DNA from: Bacillus sp. FJAT-22090
Lineage (GTDB): Bacteria > Bacillota > Bacilli > Bacillales_A > Planococcaceae
Direction of reading: 5' to 3'
NCBI RefSeq assembly: GCF_001278755.1
Contig: NZ_CP012601.1
Span: 806,001 to 870,000, forward strand
Length of the DNA stretch: 64,000 nucleotides
Shown here: positions 50,961 to 58,552 of the stretch, piece by piece
How positions within the stretch are numbered: the stretch's first letter is position 1
Layout: each line of letters begins with the position of its first letter
Notes under the pieces: model-generated
Database searches by the model: none
What the model saw: the letters and a program-made list of their open reading frames with translations, nothing else
Told to the model about the DNA's origin: nothing
Position numbers and translations under genes: made by a program

Positions 50961-50990
50961 TACTTAAACTAACGGGTGCTTTACTTCAAG
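50961..50990 (+). repeat. Isolated A site (class S1 start)
   Basis: TACTTAAACTAACGGGTGCT then TTACTTCAAG. The hairpin and B site expected next are missing; the sequence continues ATAAAGTTGTTCC. Confidence 0.8.
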
Positions 50991-51099
50991 ATAAAGTTGT
51001 TCCAAAGTTGAAACCTTTTCCAATTCAAATCGTACATATAGTTAAATTAAACACATTCTTATTCTGTTTACGACACACAATCAAAAGGAGGAAAAATAA

Positions 51100-51297
51100 A
51101 TGCATGAATACAAGTTTGTAAAAATTGAGTTTAAAAAATTATCTAGTAAACCTAATGAAGACTATCGAGAAGTAATTAAAAATCACGCAAATCAAGGCTG
51201 GCGTTTTGTTCAAATTTTCTCCCCTGACTTTGCAACTTCAGGAGTTGCAGTAGGGTCATACTATGAATTGATTTTTGAAAGACCTATAAAACAGTAA
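51100..51297 (+). CDS. DUF4177 family protein
   Basis: 65 residues, ATG after AAAGGAGG. The whole protein is the DUF4177 fold: MHEYKFVKIEFKKLSSKPNE, EVIKNHANQGWRFVQIFSPD, YYELIFERPI. Small proteins of this family have no known function. The 3' end and trailer of a lost sister cassette are preserved at 31,300-31,350. Confidence 0.85.
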   Translation: MHEYKFVKIEFKKLSSKPNEDYREVIKNHANQGWRFVQIFSPDFATSGVAVGSYYELIFERPIKQ

Positions 51298-51334
51298 ACA
51301 GAAACAATTCGTTATAAAAGTTTGTGAAACATTA

Positions 51335-51429
51335 CACTTAAACTAACGGGTGCTTTACTTCAAGAAGGAGTAAAGCCTTTTTTATTATAGAACTAACGCA
51401 AGAACTAACGCAGCAGTTTAGTTCAATAA
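51335..51429 (+). repeat. Cassette repeat, class S1, with a 12-13 bp tandem duplication in B
   Basis: Preceded by GTTTGTGAAACATTACACTT. A site TTAAACTAACGGGTGCTTTA, stem GCTTTACT / AGTAAAGC with T-run. Then the left arm of B is doubled: AGAACTAACGCA AGAACTAACGCA (two units) before GCAGTTTAGTTCAATAA. Confidence 0.9.
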
Positions 51430-51517
51430 AAATAAAAGTAAATATGTATTTAGAATAATATGCTAAATATAGATTTTTTGGTATTATTAATATAAAATCT
51501 TGAAATGAGGTTTAGAT

Positions 51518-51841
51518 TTGAAATATATATATCCTTTAATTTTATTAGGAATCTTTACTCTAACCGGATGTGTAAATCAAGAAGTAAAAGATGATGGAAA
51601 AGTTGACAAGATCGTACAAGCTGAAAAACAAACTGTACCTTTAGTTTTATCTGAACATGAGAAAGAAATTTATTATGAAGAATATCTTGAAATTATAGAA
51701 GAAGTAAATAACAGGTATGACGATGCTGATTTAACACTGGTACCTATTGAGGATTTTAACGATGAATATTGGGTAAAACCAGAAGAATTACGGAAAATAG
51801 CAGAGGATATGGTAACTGCAGTGTTTTTACCTACTTCATGA
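51518..51841 (+). CDS. Lipoprotein of unknown function
   Basis: 107 residues from TTG after ATGAGG. Lipobox YIYPLILLGIFTLTGC with Cys at residue 17 or 18. Mature part highly acidic and helical (EHEKEIYYEEYLEIIEEVNN), ending EELRKIAEDMVTAVFLPTS. No domain recognised. Followed by a terminator. Confidence 0.72.
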   Translation: MKYIYPLILLGIFTLTGCVNQEVKDDGKVDKIVQAEKQTVPLVLSEHEKEIYYEEYLEIIEEVNNRYDDADLTLVPIEDFNDEYWVKPEELRKIAEDMVTAVFLPTS

Positions 51842-51856
51842 GTTAACTTTTATTGG

Positions 51857-51890
51857 CACAATCAGATATTTAAAATCAGATTGTGTTTTT
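51857..51890 (+). terminator. Rho-independent terminator
   Basis: CACAATCAGA / TCAGATTGTG stem with one mismatch, then TTTTTATA. Confidence 0.8.
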
Positions 51891-51900
51891 ATATTAAAAA

Positions 51901-52080
51901 ATGGAGCAAGAAGGCGACACCAATGGCTTATTTGAAGTAGAGTTTACCAGTGATTTATCATCTGAAAATCATTATATAATTGTTGTTAGAGCCATTAAGA
52001 GAACTCCTATACGAGAAAACTTGTTCTTAGATGAGCTAATTCTAATGATTATTGAATCGAATCAAAAGTTTTTTTTATTC
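51901..52080 (+). pseudogene. Possible coding fragment without ribosome site
   Basis: A frame of ~60 codons (GDTNGLFEVEFTSDLSSENH, YIIVVRAIKRTP, ELILMIIESNQKFF) that looks protein-like and ends in the next repeat. It has no ribosome site and no obvious N-terminus, so it may be the tail of a lost cassette gene. Confidence 0.3.
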
Positions 52081-52158
52081 AGACTAACGGGTGCTTTACT
52101 TCAAGAAGGAGTAAAGCCTTTATTCTCGTTGAACTAAAGGTGCAGTTTAGTTTAAGAA
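52079..52158 (+). repeat. Cassette repeat, class S1
   Basis: CAGACTAACGGGTGCTTTAC, stem GCTTTACT / AGTAAAGC with T-run, B site TTGAACTAAAGGTGCAGTTT then AGTTTAAGAAG. Confidence 0.88.
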
Positions 52159-52200
52159 GAAATATTGTTAGACTAGAAAGATTTCACAAAATTTAGTTTT

Positions 52201-52233
52201 TTGTTAAACTAATAGTGAAGGTTAGTTTAACAA
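52201..52233 (+). repeat. Isolated B-type site
   Basis: TTGTTAAACTAA / TTAGTTTAACAA with core TAGTGAAGG: perfect 12-bp arms. Only 42 bases after the previous B site, so nothing lies between the two. Confidence 0.75.
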
Positions 52234-52268
52234 AAATGTTGAAAGATATAAAAAGGGAGGTTTATTAA

Positions 52269-52586
52269 ATGGCTTATGTTTATCAACTACCACATTATAT
52301 AAGTATTGATTCTTTTTGGATGATTCTTGAACTTTTGTTAGTCACTTCTTGTCTTTCTACGATAATATTTCTTTTAACTAAAAGTGATTATGTTTCCGCA
52401 TTGTCTGCAATCCCAATTTTCTTTGTCTTGTCATTATTAACAAACTATCAGACTACTCATTTGTTTTTTCTCATAGTTGCACTATTAGTCCAAGTGGCAA
52501 TAATAAGTACAATACAACACGAAACTAAAAAGAAAGTAGCAAACAAGATAGAAAAAACAAATAAATTCAGTAGAGAGACCGTCTAA
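52269..52586 (+). CDS. Small membrane protein
   Basis: 105 residues, ATG after AAAAAGGGAGG. Three helices: WMILELLLVTSCLSTIIFLL, VSALSAIPIFFVLSLLTNY and TTHLFFLIVALLVQVAIIST. C-terminal tail strongly basic (ETKKKVANKIEKTNKFSRET). Unknown family. Confidence 0.62.
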   Translation: MAYVYQLPHYISIDSFWMILELLLVTSCLSTIIFLLTKSDYVSALSAIPIFFVLSLLTNYQTTHLFFLIVALLVQVAIISTIQHETKKKVANKIEKTNKFSRETV

Positions 52587-52592
52587 CATTTG

Positions 52593-52733
52593 CTTCTTAA
52601 ATTAACGGGTGCTTTAGTTAAACTTGACCATCAATTCGATGGTCTATTTTTTTATCCGAAACACCAAGTAGTTCTCAGAAAAAACATTGTGAAATGGTAC
52701 ACTTAAACTAACGCGGCAGTTTAGTTGAATAAG
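52593..52733 (+). repeat. Cassette repeat, class L
   Basis: CTTCTTAAATTAACGGGTGC, hairpin GACCATCAATTCGATGGTC with T-run, TCCGAAACACCAAGTAG stretch, box TTGTGAAATGGTACACTTAA, B site ACTAACGCGGCAGTTTAGTT then GAATAAG. Complete. Confidence 0.92.
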
Positions 52734-52757
52734 AAAATGGAAATAAGGAGGACGATT

Positions 52758-53399
52758 GTGGTACTTCAATTTAACCATATAAAGAGAAAATCTAATGAAA
52801 TAATTAAAAAATATGGAGCAAATATTAACCCACAATTACCTATACTTGATTATCAAGGTGTGCGAAATAACGATGAAATTATTAAAAGAGTAACCATTAT
52901 GGCTGGTATGGTTTATATTGCACATCAAGCCCCGCCATTAGTAATTAGGAAATGGATTGAAGGACAGGGTTTATATCAATATATCACAGAGTTCGAAAAA
53001 GTTATTTTAGAAAAAAATGAAGGAGAATTAACATCAGTAGAAATTTTGAAGTTGAAATGGTACGTTGAAAGCCTTTGGGCTTTAGCTTGGGTGTTAGGTA
53101 TTAACAGGAACTTTAAAATTGATGAATCAGTAGGCAATGATTTAATACAAATGGTTCCTGATGTAAGAAAAAAACAGAATTATTCTACATTAAAAGCCAA
53201 TACCTTAATGCTAAGCGAGAAGGAAATTTATGAACAAGCTGATTTATATTATAGAGTTCATTGGTATTGTATAGATACAAGGCTAAAGGGGGTAAACTCC
53301 AGTAAGTTTGATGAAGGAACAATTATGGAAAGGAGAAGAGCACTTGACTGGGTTATTACCCCTGAAAAAGAATGGGATGAAATAGATTTAAATACATAA
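52758..53399 (+). CDS. DUF4272 family protein
   Basis: 213 residues. GTG at 52,758 lies seven bases after AAGGAGG, only 25 bases beyond the repeat. DUF4272 pattern: RKSNEIIKKYGANINPQLPI, VRNNDEIIKRVTIMAGMVYI, HQAPPLVIRKWIEGQGLYQY, LKWYVESLWALAWVLG. Function unknown. The leader is too short for an ordinary promoter of its own, so it depends on read-through or on a promoter inside the repeat. Confidence 0.85.
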   Translation: MVLQFNHIKRKSNEIIKKYGANINPQLPILDYQGVRNNDEIIKRVTIMAGMVYIAHQAPPLVIRKWIEGQGLYQYITEFEKVILEKNEGELTSVEILKLKWYVESLWALAWVLGINRNFKIDESVGNDLIQMVPDVRKKQNYSTLKANTLMLSEKEIYEQADLYYRVHWYCIDTRLKGVNSSKFDEGTIMERRRALDWVITPEKEWDEIDLNT

Positions 53400-53407
53400 C
53401 ATTGTTG

Positions 53408-53496
53408 TTGTACTTACGAGGGCGTTAATCCATAAAAGGATTAAGGCCCTTATTTGTTGAATACTTTAACTAAAGCAGCAGGTTAGTTGAAGAAGC
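53408..53496 (+). repeat. Cassette repeat with decayed A site
   Basis: TGTACTTACGAGGGCG is what is left of A. The stem GGGCGTTAATCC / GGATTAAGGCCC with T-run is a good terminator. B site ACTTTAACTAAAGCAGCAGG then TTAGTTGAAGAAG is normal. Confidence 0.8.
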
Positions 53497-53556
53497 AATT
53501 TTTCCTATATGGTAGAATACTTCAAAGGATAGTAGGAATGAAAGGAATGATAGTAT

Positions 53557-53685
53557 ATGTCTTCTCTCATTGCATTCTTTACAATATCTATAATAATTGT
53601 TTTTTTTGCTATGGCAAAAACAGTAAAGGATAGTCAGCGAAAAGATAAAGATATGTATAATGATAATAAAGTTATTGAATTTTGA
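53557..53685 (+). CDS. Small membrane peptide (42 residues)
   Basis: ATG with AAAGGAATG upstream. Residues 2-20 are a membrane helix (SSLIAFFTISIIIVFFAMA). The rest is charged (KTVKDSQRKDKDMYNDNKVI). A strong terminator follows 12 bases after the stop, which supports it as a real gene. Unknown role. Confidence 0.6.
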   Translation: MSSLIAFFTISIIIVFFAMAKTVKDSQRKDKDMYNDNKVIEF

Positions 53686-53697
53686 TTAATAAAAGCT

Positions 53698-53733
53698 AAG
53701 AGCCTTACTACATTCTACGTAGCAAGGCTCTTT
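53698..53733 (+). terminator. Rho-independent terminator
   Basis: AAGAGCCTTACTAC / GTAGCAAGGCTCTT stem with a short loop and trailing T's. Confidence 0.88.
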
Positions 53734-53800
53734 AAAGTAGTTTCAAATTACTTCCATCTGTTTATATATTACTTAAAAAATGAATAATAAAGTTATTTAC

Positions 53801-53833
53801 TTCTTATTGAACTAACGCATCTTTTCGTTTAAG
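53801..53833 (+). repeat. Decayed B site
   Basis: TTATTGAACTAACGCATCTT then TTCGTTTAAGAG. Left arm intact, core changed, right arm worn. Confidence 0.55.
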
Positions 53834-53958
53834 AGTAACTCTTCACAATTACTTGATATTATATAGGTGAATTGAAAGATAAATTAATATTTAGTTTAGT
53901 AGTTGTAAAAGTAGATTATTTATATGATTCTCTTATAATTTTTCAAAAAGGAGAGTTT

Positions 53959-55386
53959 ATGAAAAAGATTATTGTTTTTATATTAATGATATTTATATTA
54001 TTCTCAGGATTCGCAACACAAAGTTATGCGCTATCAGATTCGAAATCTGCGGCAATACAAGCGTTGCTAGATGATGCCCGTCGTATATCAGGTGTGCCGG
54101 GAATGTCAATATCAATACTTGCTGATGATGAAGTGTTCTACTTTTCTTCAGGGTATGCAGACCGTGAAAAGGGGTTGTCTGCAAGTGAAAATACACTCTA
54201 TGAGTTAGCCTCGGTCAGTAAAGCTTTTACCGGTATGGGTATTATGCTGTTGGAAGAGCAAGGGCTGCTCTCAATGACTGACCCTGTCCAAAAATATTTA
54301 CCTTGGTTTACTTTAAAGTATCAAGGGAAACCTGTTGATATGCAAAGTCTTACACTAAATAACTTTCTTCACCATACCAGTGGTCTAACAAATATTAGGC
54401 ATATTCAAAATATTCCACAAGGCAATACACCGGATATGTTGGAAAAGACTGTGGAAATGCTCGTAGATGCTGAATTGGCGTTCCCTCCCGGTGAACAGTA
54501 TAACTATGGAACCGTTAATTATGACGTATTGGGTTTGGTTATTGAGATTGTCTCGCTACAAAGCTATGAAGATTTTATGAGGGAACAGGTATTTCAGCCG
54601 TTAGGTCTTCACCAGACGTATGTTTATAAAGAAGATGCTCAAGCCACTGGACAGTTGGCACAGGGCTACCGTTCTTCCTTTTTTATGACAACTCCATTTA
54701 AAGCTCCGGATTATGCTGGGAATAAACCAGCAGCCTACATCATTTCTAATACAAAAGATATGGCGCGTTGGATGGGCATACAGATGGGTATCGTGCAGGA
54801 CATACCCGAAATATTTCACTCGGTTATCGAAAAATCACATAGGGGTGATATGTCTGTTTCGGCTGTCAACGATATGTATTATGCGGCAGGCTGGTCGGTA
54901 AACGCCGACCAAACGATTATAGAACACACTGGGGGCAATCCAAATTTCAGAACCCAAGTAGCCATACTGCTAAATGAAAGAACAGCCATCTGCTTGCTGA
55001 GCAACGGCGCAAATACCAATATAAACCTGGTACTAAAAGTTAAAGATATATTAGACGGCAATCTAACTCAGTCATATGAAATAAGCGGCACACAGCTTTT
55101 GGATATCATTTTGTCGTCTATCACAATTATTCTTTGCCTATTGGCCCTTTTGCTAATTCTCTTAGGATTACGCAGAAGGAAAACGAATGAGCGGCAGCCA
55201 ATGACAAAAAAGAGAATAATCGTAACAGTTATTTTCCTGCTCGCTACGATTGCCCAGGGTATACTGTGCTGTGCTTTCGATTGGTCAACGATACTTATTT
55301 GGCGAACATATAGCGTTCTTACAGCTTTGATTTCGTCAGCATTATTAACAGCAAGCATTACATGGTTTGTATACACTCACCGATAG
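53959..55386 (+). CDS. Secreted serine hydrolase (beta-lactamase/PBP4* family) with membrane C-terminus
   Basis: 475 residues. ATG at 53,959 follows AAAAAGGAGAG; a longer frame has no ribosome site. Signal sequence KKIIVFILMIFILFSGFATQ. Catalytic S-x-x-K in YELASVSKAFTGMGIMLLEE, Tyr motif region GEQYNYGTVNYDVLGLVIEI, third motif HTGGNPNFRTQVAILL. Residues ~395-475 hold three further membrane helices, so the enzyme domain faces outward. Codon use (GGC, CTG, GCC) is more GC-rich than its neighbours, suggesting separate import. It may cut D-Ala peptides or esters; substrate unknown. Confidence 0.87.
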   Translation: MKKIIVFILMIFILFSGFATQSYALSDSKSAAIQALLDDARRISGVPGMSISILADDEVFYFSSGYADREKGLSASENTLYELASVSKAFTGMGIMLLEEQGLLSMTDPVQKYLPWFTLKYQGKPVDMQSLTLNNFLHHTSGLTNIRHIQNIPQGNTPDMLEKTVEMLVDAELAFPPGEQYNYGTVNYDVLGLVIEIVSLQSYEDFMREQVFQPLGLHQTYVYKEDAQATGQLAQGYRSSFFMTTPFKAPDYAGNKPAAYIISNTKDMARWMGIQMGIVQDIPEIFHSVIEKSHRGDMSVSAVNDMYYAAGWSVNADQTIIEHTGGNPNFRTQVAILLNERTAICLLSNGANTNINLVLKVKDILDGNLTQSYEISGTQLLDIILSSITIILCLLALLLILLGLRRRKTNERQPMTKKRIIVTVIFLLATIAQGILCCAFDWSTILIWRTYSVLTALISSALLTASITWFVYTHR

Positions 55387-55459
55387 AATACCTCGCTCCC
55401 AAGATAAGCATAATGTTAAGTAATTAAATTTCAATTTATCGGTATGCTTAATTTGAAAA

Positions 55460-55487
55460 ACATAAGACACTTCGGTGTCTTTTTTAA
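55460..55487 (+). terminator. Rho-independent terminator
   Basis: AAGACAC-ttcg-GTGTCTT with a TTTTT tail. Confidence 0.9.
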
Positions 55488-55663
55488 TTTCATCGACAAT
55501 TTTTTCAGTCAAACCTAATTACTATTGCTTCCACTAACCTGATCTGTTCGTGGAATAAGGATTTTTAAACAACTATATTATTTTTAAATGACTTTATTGT
55601 AAATTAAACATCTTTATTATTTCTGCACAAGATAAATAATTTCTTTATACTTTATTTAGAGGT

Positions 55664-55727
55664 TCTTATTGAACTACGGGTGCTTTAGTTGAACAAGTAG
55701 CTGCCTATAAGGGTATCTTTTTCTTAT
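55664..55727 (+). repeat. Left part of a cassette repeat, class S2
   Basis: TCTTATTGAACTACGGGTGC then TTTAGTTGAACAAG, hairpin GTAGCTGCCTATAAGGGTATC, then TTTTTCTTATTGA. At the point where B should continue (TTGAACTAACG) the sequence turns into gene remnant. 55,488-55,663 before it holds nothing recognisable. Confidence 0.8.
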
Positions 55728-55866
55728 TGATGCTATTGTTGGTACCCCTTTTGTTCTTATAAGCATTTTCTTAAAACCTTATGTTTTCGGTCTCGCTTTA
55801 ATAGTATTTATCTTTGTCTTTATTATTGGTGCATTTTTAATATTTTCAAGTGAAAGTAAATCCTAA
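55728..55866 (+). pseudogene. 3' remnant of the 38,195-type membrane gene
   Basis: DAIVGTPFVLISIFLKPYVF then GLALIVFIFVFIIGAFLIFS and SESKS stop. It aligns with the last 45 residues of the intact protein at 38,195-38,503 (AMIGTPIVIFSYFLKQSVFG and on). The 5' joint falls in the left arm of site B, like that of the EamA remnant. Confidence 0.85.
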
Positions 55867-55880
55867 ATTAAAAGCTTGTT

Positions 55881-55996
55881 TCTTATTGAACTAACGGGTG
55901 CTTTAGCAGAACAAGACCATCATTTCGATGGTCTATTTTTATGTACACTGTGAAATGTTACACTTAATCTAACGCAGAAGGTTAATACAGCATAAG
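55881..55996 (+). repeat. Cassette repeat, class M
   Basis: TCTTATTGAACTAACGGGTG, hairpin GACCATCATTTCGATGGTC with T-run, ATGTACACTGTGAAATGTTA then CACTTAATCTAACGCAGAAG and GTTAATACAGC. Right arm of B worn. Confidence 0.88.
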
Positions 55997-56044
55997 ATAA
56001 AAACGACGCCTAGATTGATACGTTAAAATTATGGAGGAATGTTT

Positions 56045-56714
56045 ATGTTATCTGATTTAGAATTGATGGAACATCATGTTATTTAAACACGATACTGAAA
56101 ATCGAGTAACAGTCGTAAATGAACCACCGTATGATGATGCACCTAGAATTTTCGTTGGTGCCACCAACCTAGGAAGTGTTGTAAGGTATTCAAATACGCT
56201 GGATGAGAGTCTTATAGAGAAGTTAGAACAGGTTATAGGTACAGATCCTGGTGCTAATCTAGGAGAAGTAATCAATGTTTTAAGCATATACCGTCCATTA
56301 AGTAATTTATGGATTGGACTTGCGTATGTGTTTCCTAATGAAAGGGACACGGCTCATACACAAGGAATACAAGTATCTCATGAAAATAAAGAACTTTTAA
56401 AGTCTAATTTTCCATATACATTTGAGGATTTTGAGTATAAGCAACCTTGTTTTGTAATAGTTGAAGACAATATTCCTGTTTCGATTTGTTGTAGTGCAAG
56501 GAAGACTACAAAAGCAGACGAAGCAAGTGTTTTCACACATGAAGATTACCGTGGAAGAGGATACGGTATAGATGTTACAAATGCTTGGGCAGCAGCAGTA
56601 CAAAAACAAGGACGAATTGCTCTATATAGTACTTCGTGGGATAATTACGCATCCCAATCTGTGGCAAAAAAACTAAAATTGCTTCAATTTGGAACAGACA
56701 TTCACATGAGTTAA
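56045..56714 (+). pseudogene. GNAT acetyltransferase with a frameshift near its start
   Basis: ATG 56,045 after GGAGG opens MLSDLELMEHHV and then stops. From 56,078 the next frame reads LFKHDTENRVTVVNEPPYDD, APRIFVGATNLGSVVRYSNT and the GNAT core EASVFTHEDYRGRGYGIDVT with the R-G-R-G-Y-G acetyl-CoA loop, then SQSVAKKLKLLQFG. The N-terminal segment is normally continuous in this family (the NEP-x-x-D-D-A-P-R element follows a short helix). A start at ATG 56,076 could still give a nearly complete protein of 212 residues, so function may not be lost. Confidence 0.7.
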
Positions 56715-56737
56715 AGTAACTGTAAAACGTAAGAATC

Positions 56738-56830
56738 CTTATTCAGCTAACGGGTGCTTTAGTTGAACAAGTGGCTACCTGTATGGGTAGCTTTTTCTTA
56801 TTGAACTAACGCAGCAGTTTAGCGGAAGTA
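56738..56830 (+). repeat. Cassette repeat, class S2
   Basis: CTTATTCAGCTAACGGGTGC then TTTAGTTGAACAAG, hairpin GGCTACCTGTATGGGTAGC with T-run, B site TTGAACTAACGCAGCAGTTT then AGCGGAAGTAGG. Confidence 0.9.
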
Positions 56831-57033
56831 GGGTTGTTTTATTTTTATGGAGAATATACTAAATAAAAATAAAAGAATGGTAAGGAAAAGAATATATGGT
56901 TATTAATTACTGTGGAGTGTAATATATTGAAAAGCAATGCTATAATTCAAATAAATATTTATTGATGATACAAAACTTGTGATAAATCTAAATCCCCCAG
57001 ATTTGTCCGATAAATGATAGGAGTTGAATTTTA

Positions 57034-57099
57034 ATGAATAGTCCAATCTAATATTCCCCTATTAAGCCAAAATTCATATGAAATATCGGGGGATATATA
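57034..57099 (+). promoter_or_regulatory. Leader peptide and hairpin that masks the ribosome site of the exporter gene
   Basis: AGGAG then ATG AAT AGT CCA ATC TAA encodes the pentapeptide MNSPI (57,034-57,051). Overlapping its stop, ATATTCCCC pairs with GGGGGATAT at 57,088-57,096, which is the ribosome site of the exporter. This is the standard layout of translational attenuation, in which a ribosome stalled on the leader opens the hairpin. Such leaders precede inducible macrolide and phenicol resistance genes. Confidence 0.65.
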
Positions 57100-58311
57100 A
57101 TGAAATTTAATAGAAATTTTTCTTTATTACTAATAGGTCAGTCACTCGCTAATATAGGCGATGTATTATATATAGTCAGTGTTATAAGTACAATTTTTGT
57201 ATTAACAGGTTCTGCAATTGCAGCATCGTTTGTGCCATTTACGATCGCTTCTTCTATGTTTATATCCAGTCTGCTGACACCTCTTTTGGTTGAAAAATTA
57301 AATCTTAAATGGTTACTTGCTGGGTCACAAATTGCAAAAACGATTTTACTCTTTATTCTAGGGTTTATGTTAATTGGTTTAACAGCAGCTAATTATTATT
57401 TTATCTTTTTAATAATAGGATTGATTGCTTTTTTTGACGGATGTGCAAATCCAATAAGACAGACATTGACTCCATACTATGTTAAACCTGAACATCTTAT
57501 TCAAGCTAATGGAATTTCGGAAACTATTACGCAGGTCATCCAAGCAGGTATGTGGTTCGTAGGAAGTTCATTGCTAATTATTATGAGTTCTCAACAACTT
57601 ATTTGGTTAGTTGGATGTTTATTTGTAATTGCAAGCATATTACTTTGCCTTTTAGAAAGAGTAAACAACCTTGAAACAACCGAGCTAAAAGGGAAACTAG
57701 AAAAGATTAAAGAAGGTTGGAAAACTTTATCTAACACTCCGGTATTAAGAAGGATTGCTTGGATAGAATTTTTGGAAAAAATTGCAGGAACGGTTTGGAT
57801 AGCTGCTATTTTATATGTGTTTGTAAACGATGCATTGAACGTTGATGAAAAATGGTGGGGATTTATCAATGGAGCTTTCTTTTTAGGTCTGATTTTAGGA
57901 AGTGTTTATTGTATTAAATTTTCTTCTTTTGTTGAAAAGAAATTAGGAACCTTTATTTTTGTCGGTTCATTCGCAAGTTTCTTATTCACATTATTATTTA
58001 GCCTAAACAGCATTCCAATCATTTCCTTACTTTTATCGCTCTGTGTAGGACTTTTTGGACAAATAAAATACATTCCTCAACAAACGGTAATACAAACTAG
58101 TGTTTCAAAAGAACAGTTGTCAACTGTTTATACCTCATTAGGTGCTATCGGAACTGGGATTTTTGGCGTTGGCTCTCTTGTTATGGGAGTATTAGCAGAT
58201 TTGTTAGGAATTAGAATTGTATTCGTCATTTCGGGGCTATTACTTGCGATAGTAAGTACAATTGCTCATAAAAATAAGCACTTGTTTGTTAGAAATGTTA
58301 TGGAACAATAA
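57100..58311 (+). CDS. MFS exporter, macrolide-efflux-like (MFS_3)
   Basis: 403 residues, 12 predicted helices. Starts NFSLLLIGQSLANIGDVLYI (the G-Q-x-x-S-x-x-G-D-x pattern of MFS_3), contains FFDGCANPIRQTLTPYYVKP, QANGISETITQVIQAGMWFV and the second-half GQIKYIPQQTVIQTSVSKEQ then LSTVYTSLGAIGTG. These are usual in Mef-type and related multidrug exporters. The leader with a hairpin over the ribosome site suggests drug-inducible synthesis. Substrate untested. Confidence 0.87.
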   Translation: MKFNRNFSLLLIGQSLANIGDVLYIVSVISTIFVLTGSAIAASFVPFTIASSMFISSLLTPLLVEKLNLKWLLAGSQIAKTILLFILGFMLIGLTAANYYFIFLIIGLIAFFDGCANPIRQTLTPYYVKPEHLIQANGISETITQVIQAGMWFVGSSLLIIMSSQQLIWLVGCLFVIASILLCLLERVNNLETTELKGKLEKIKEGWKTLSNTPVLRRIAWIEFLEKIAGTVWIAAILYVFVNDALNVDEKWWGFINGAFFLGLILGSVYCIKFSSFVEKKLGTFIFVGSFASFLFTLLFSLNSIPIISLLLSLCVGLFGQIKYIPQQTVIQTSVSKEQLSTVYTSLGAIGTGIFGVGSLVMGVLADLLGIRIVFVISGLLLAIVSTIAHKNKHLFVRNVMEQ

Positions 58312-58383
58312 AATTAAAGATGAAGGATTTTATTAACTAAAATTTCCTTTGTTTTTAATGACTGTATGATAGTTTGTGAATTA

Positions 58384-58412
58384 GGACCATCATTTTTGAT
58401 GGTCTTTTTTAT
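58384..58412 (+). terminator. Rho-independent terminator (orphan centre of a class L repeat)
   Basis: GACCATCATTTTTGATGGTC with T-run: the hairpin of class L/M repeats but without A and B sites around it. An S1 repeat follows nine bases later. Confidence 0.85.
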
Positions 58413-58420
58413 TGAACTTA

Positions 58421-58502
58421 TTGTACTAACGGGTGCTTTACTTTAAGAAGGAGTAAAGCCTTTTTTTCTTATTTAACTAACGCCATAGTTTAGTTGAATA
58501 AG
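58421..58502 (+). repeat. Cassette repeat, class S1
   Basis: TTGTACTAACGGGTGCTTTA, stem GCTTTACTT / GAGTAAAGC with long T-run, B site TTTAACTAACGCCATAGTTT then AGTTGAATAAGG. Confidence 0.9.
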
Positions 58503-58552
58503 GGAACAAACTGTTATCATTATATTAAGAATTAAAGAATGAAGGTGAACTG

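Noticed and set aside
33929-52835. Minus-strand reading frames over several repeats (33,929-34,135; 40,599-40,814; 52,644-52,835) share the peptide QLNCRVSLSVTFH or close variants.
   Set aside because: The shared peptide is the translation of the B site plus the GTGAAATGTTACAC box on the opposite strand. It has no ribosome site and is an artefact of the DNA repeat.
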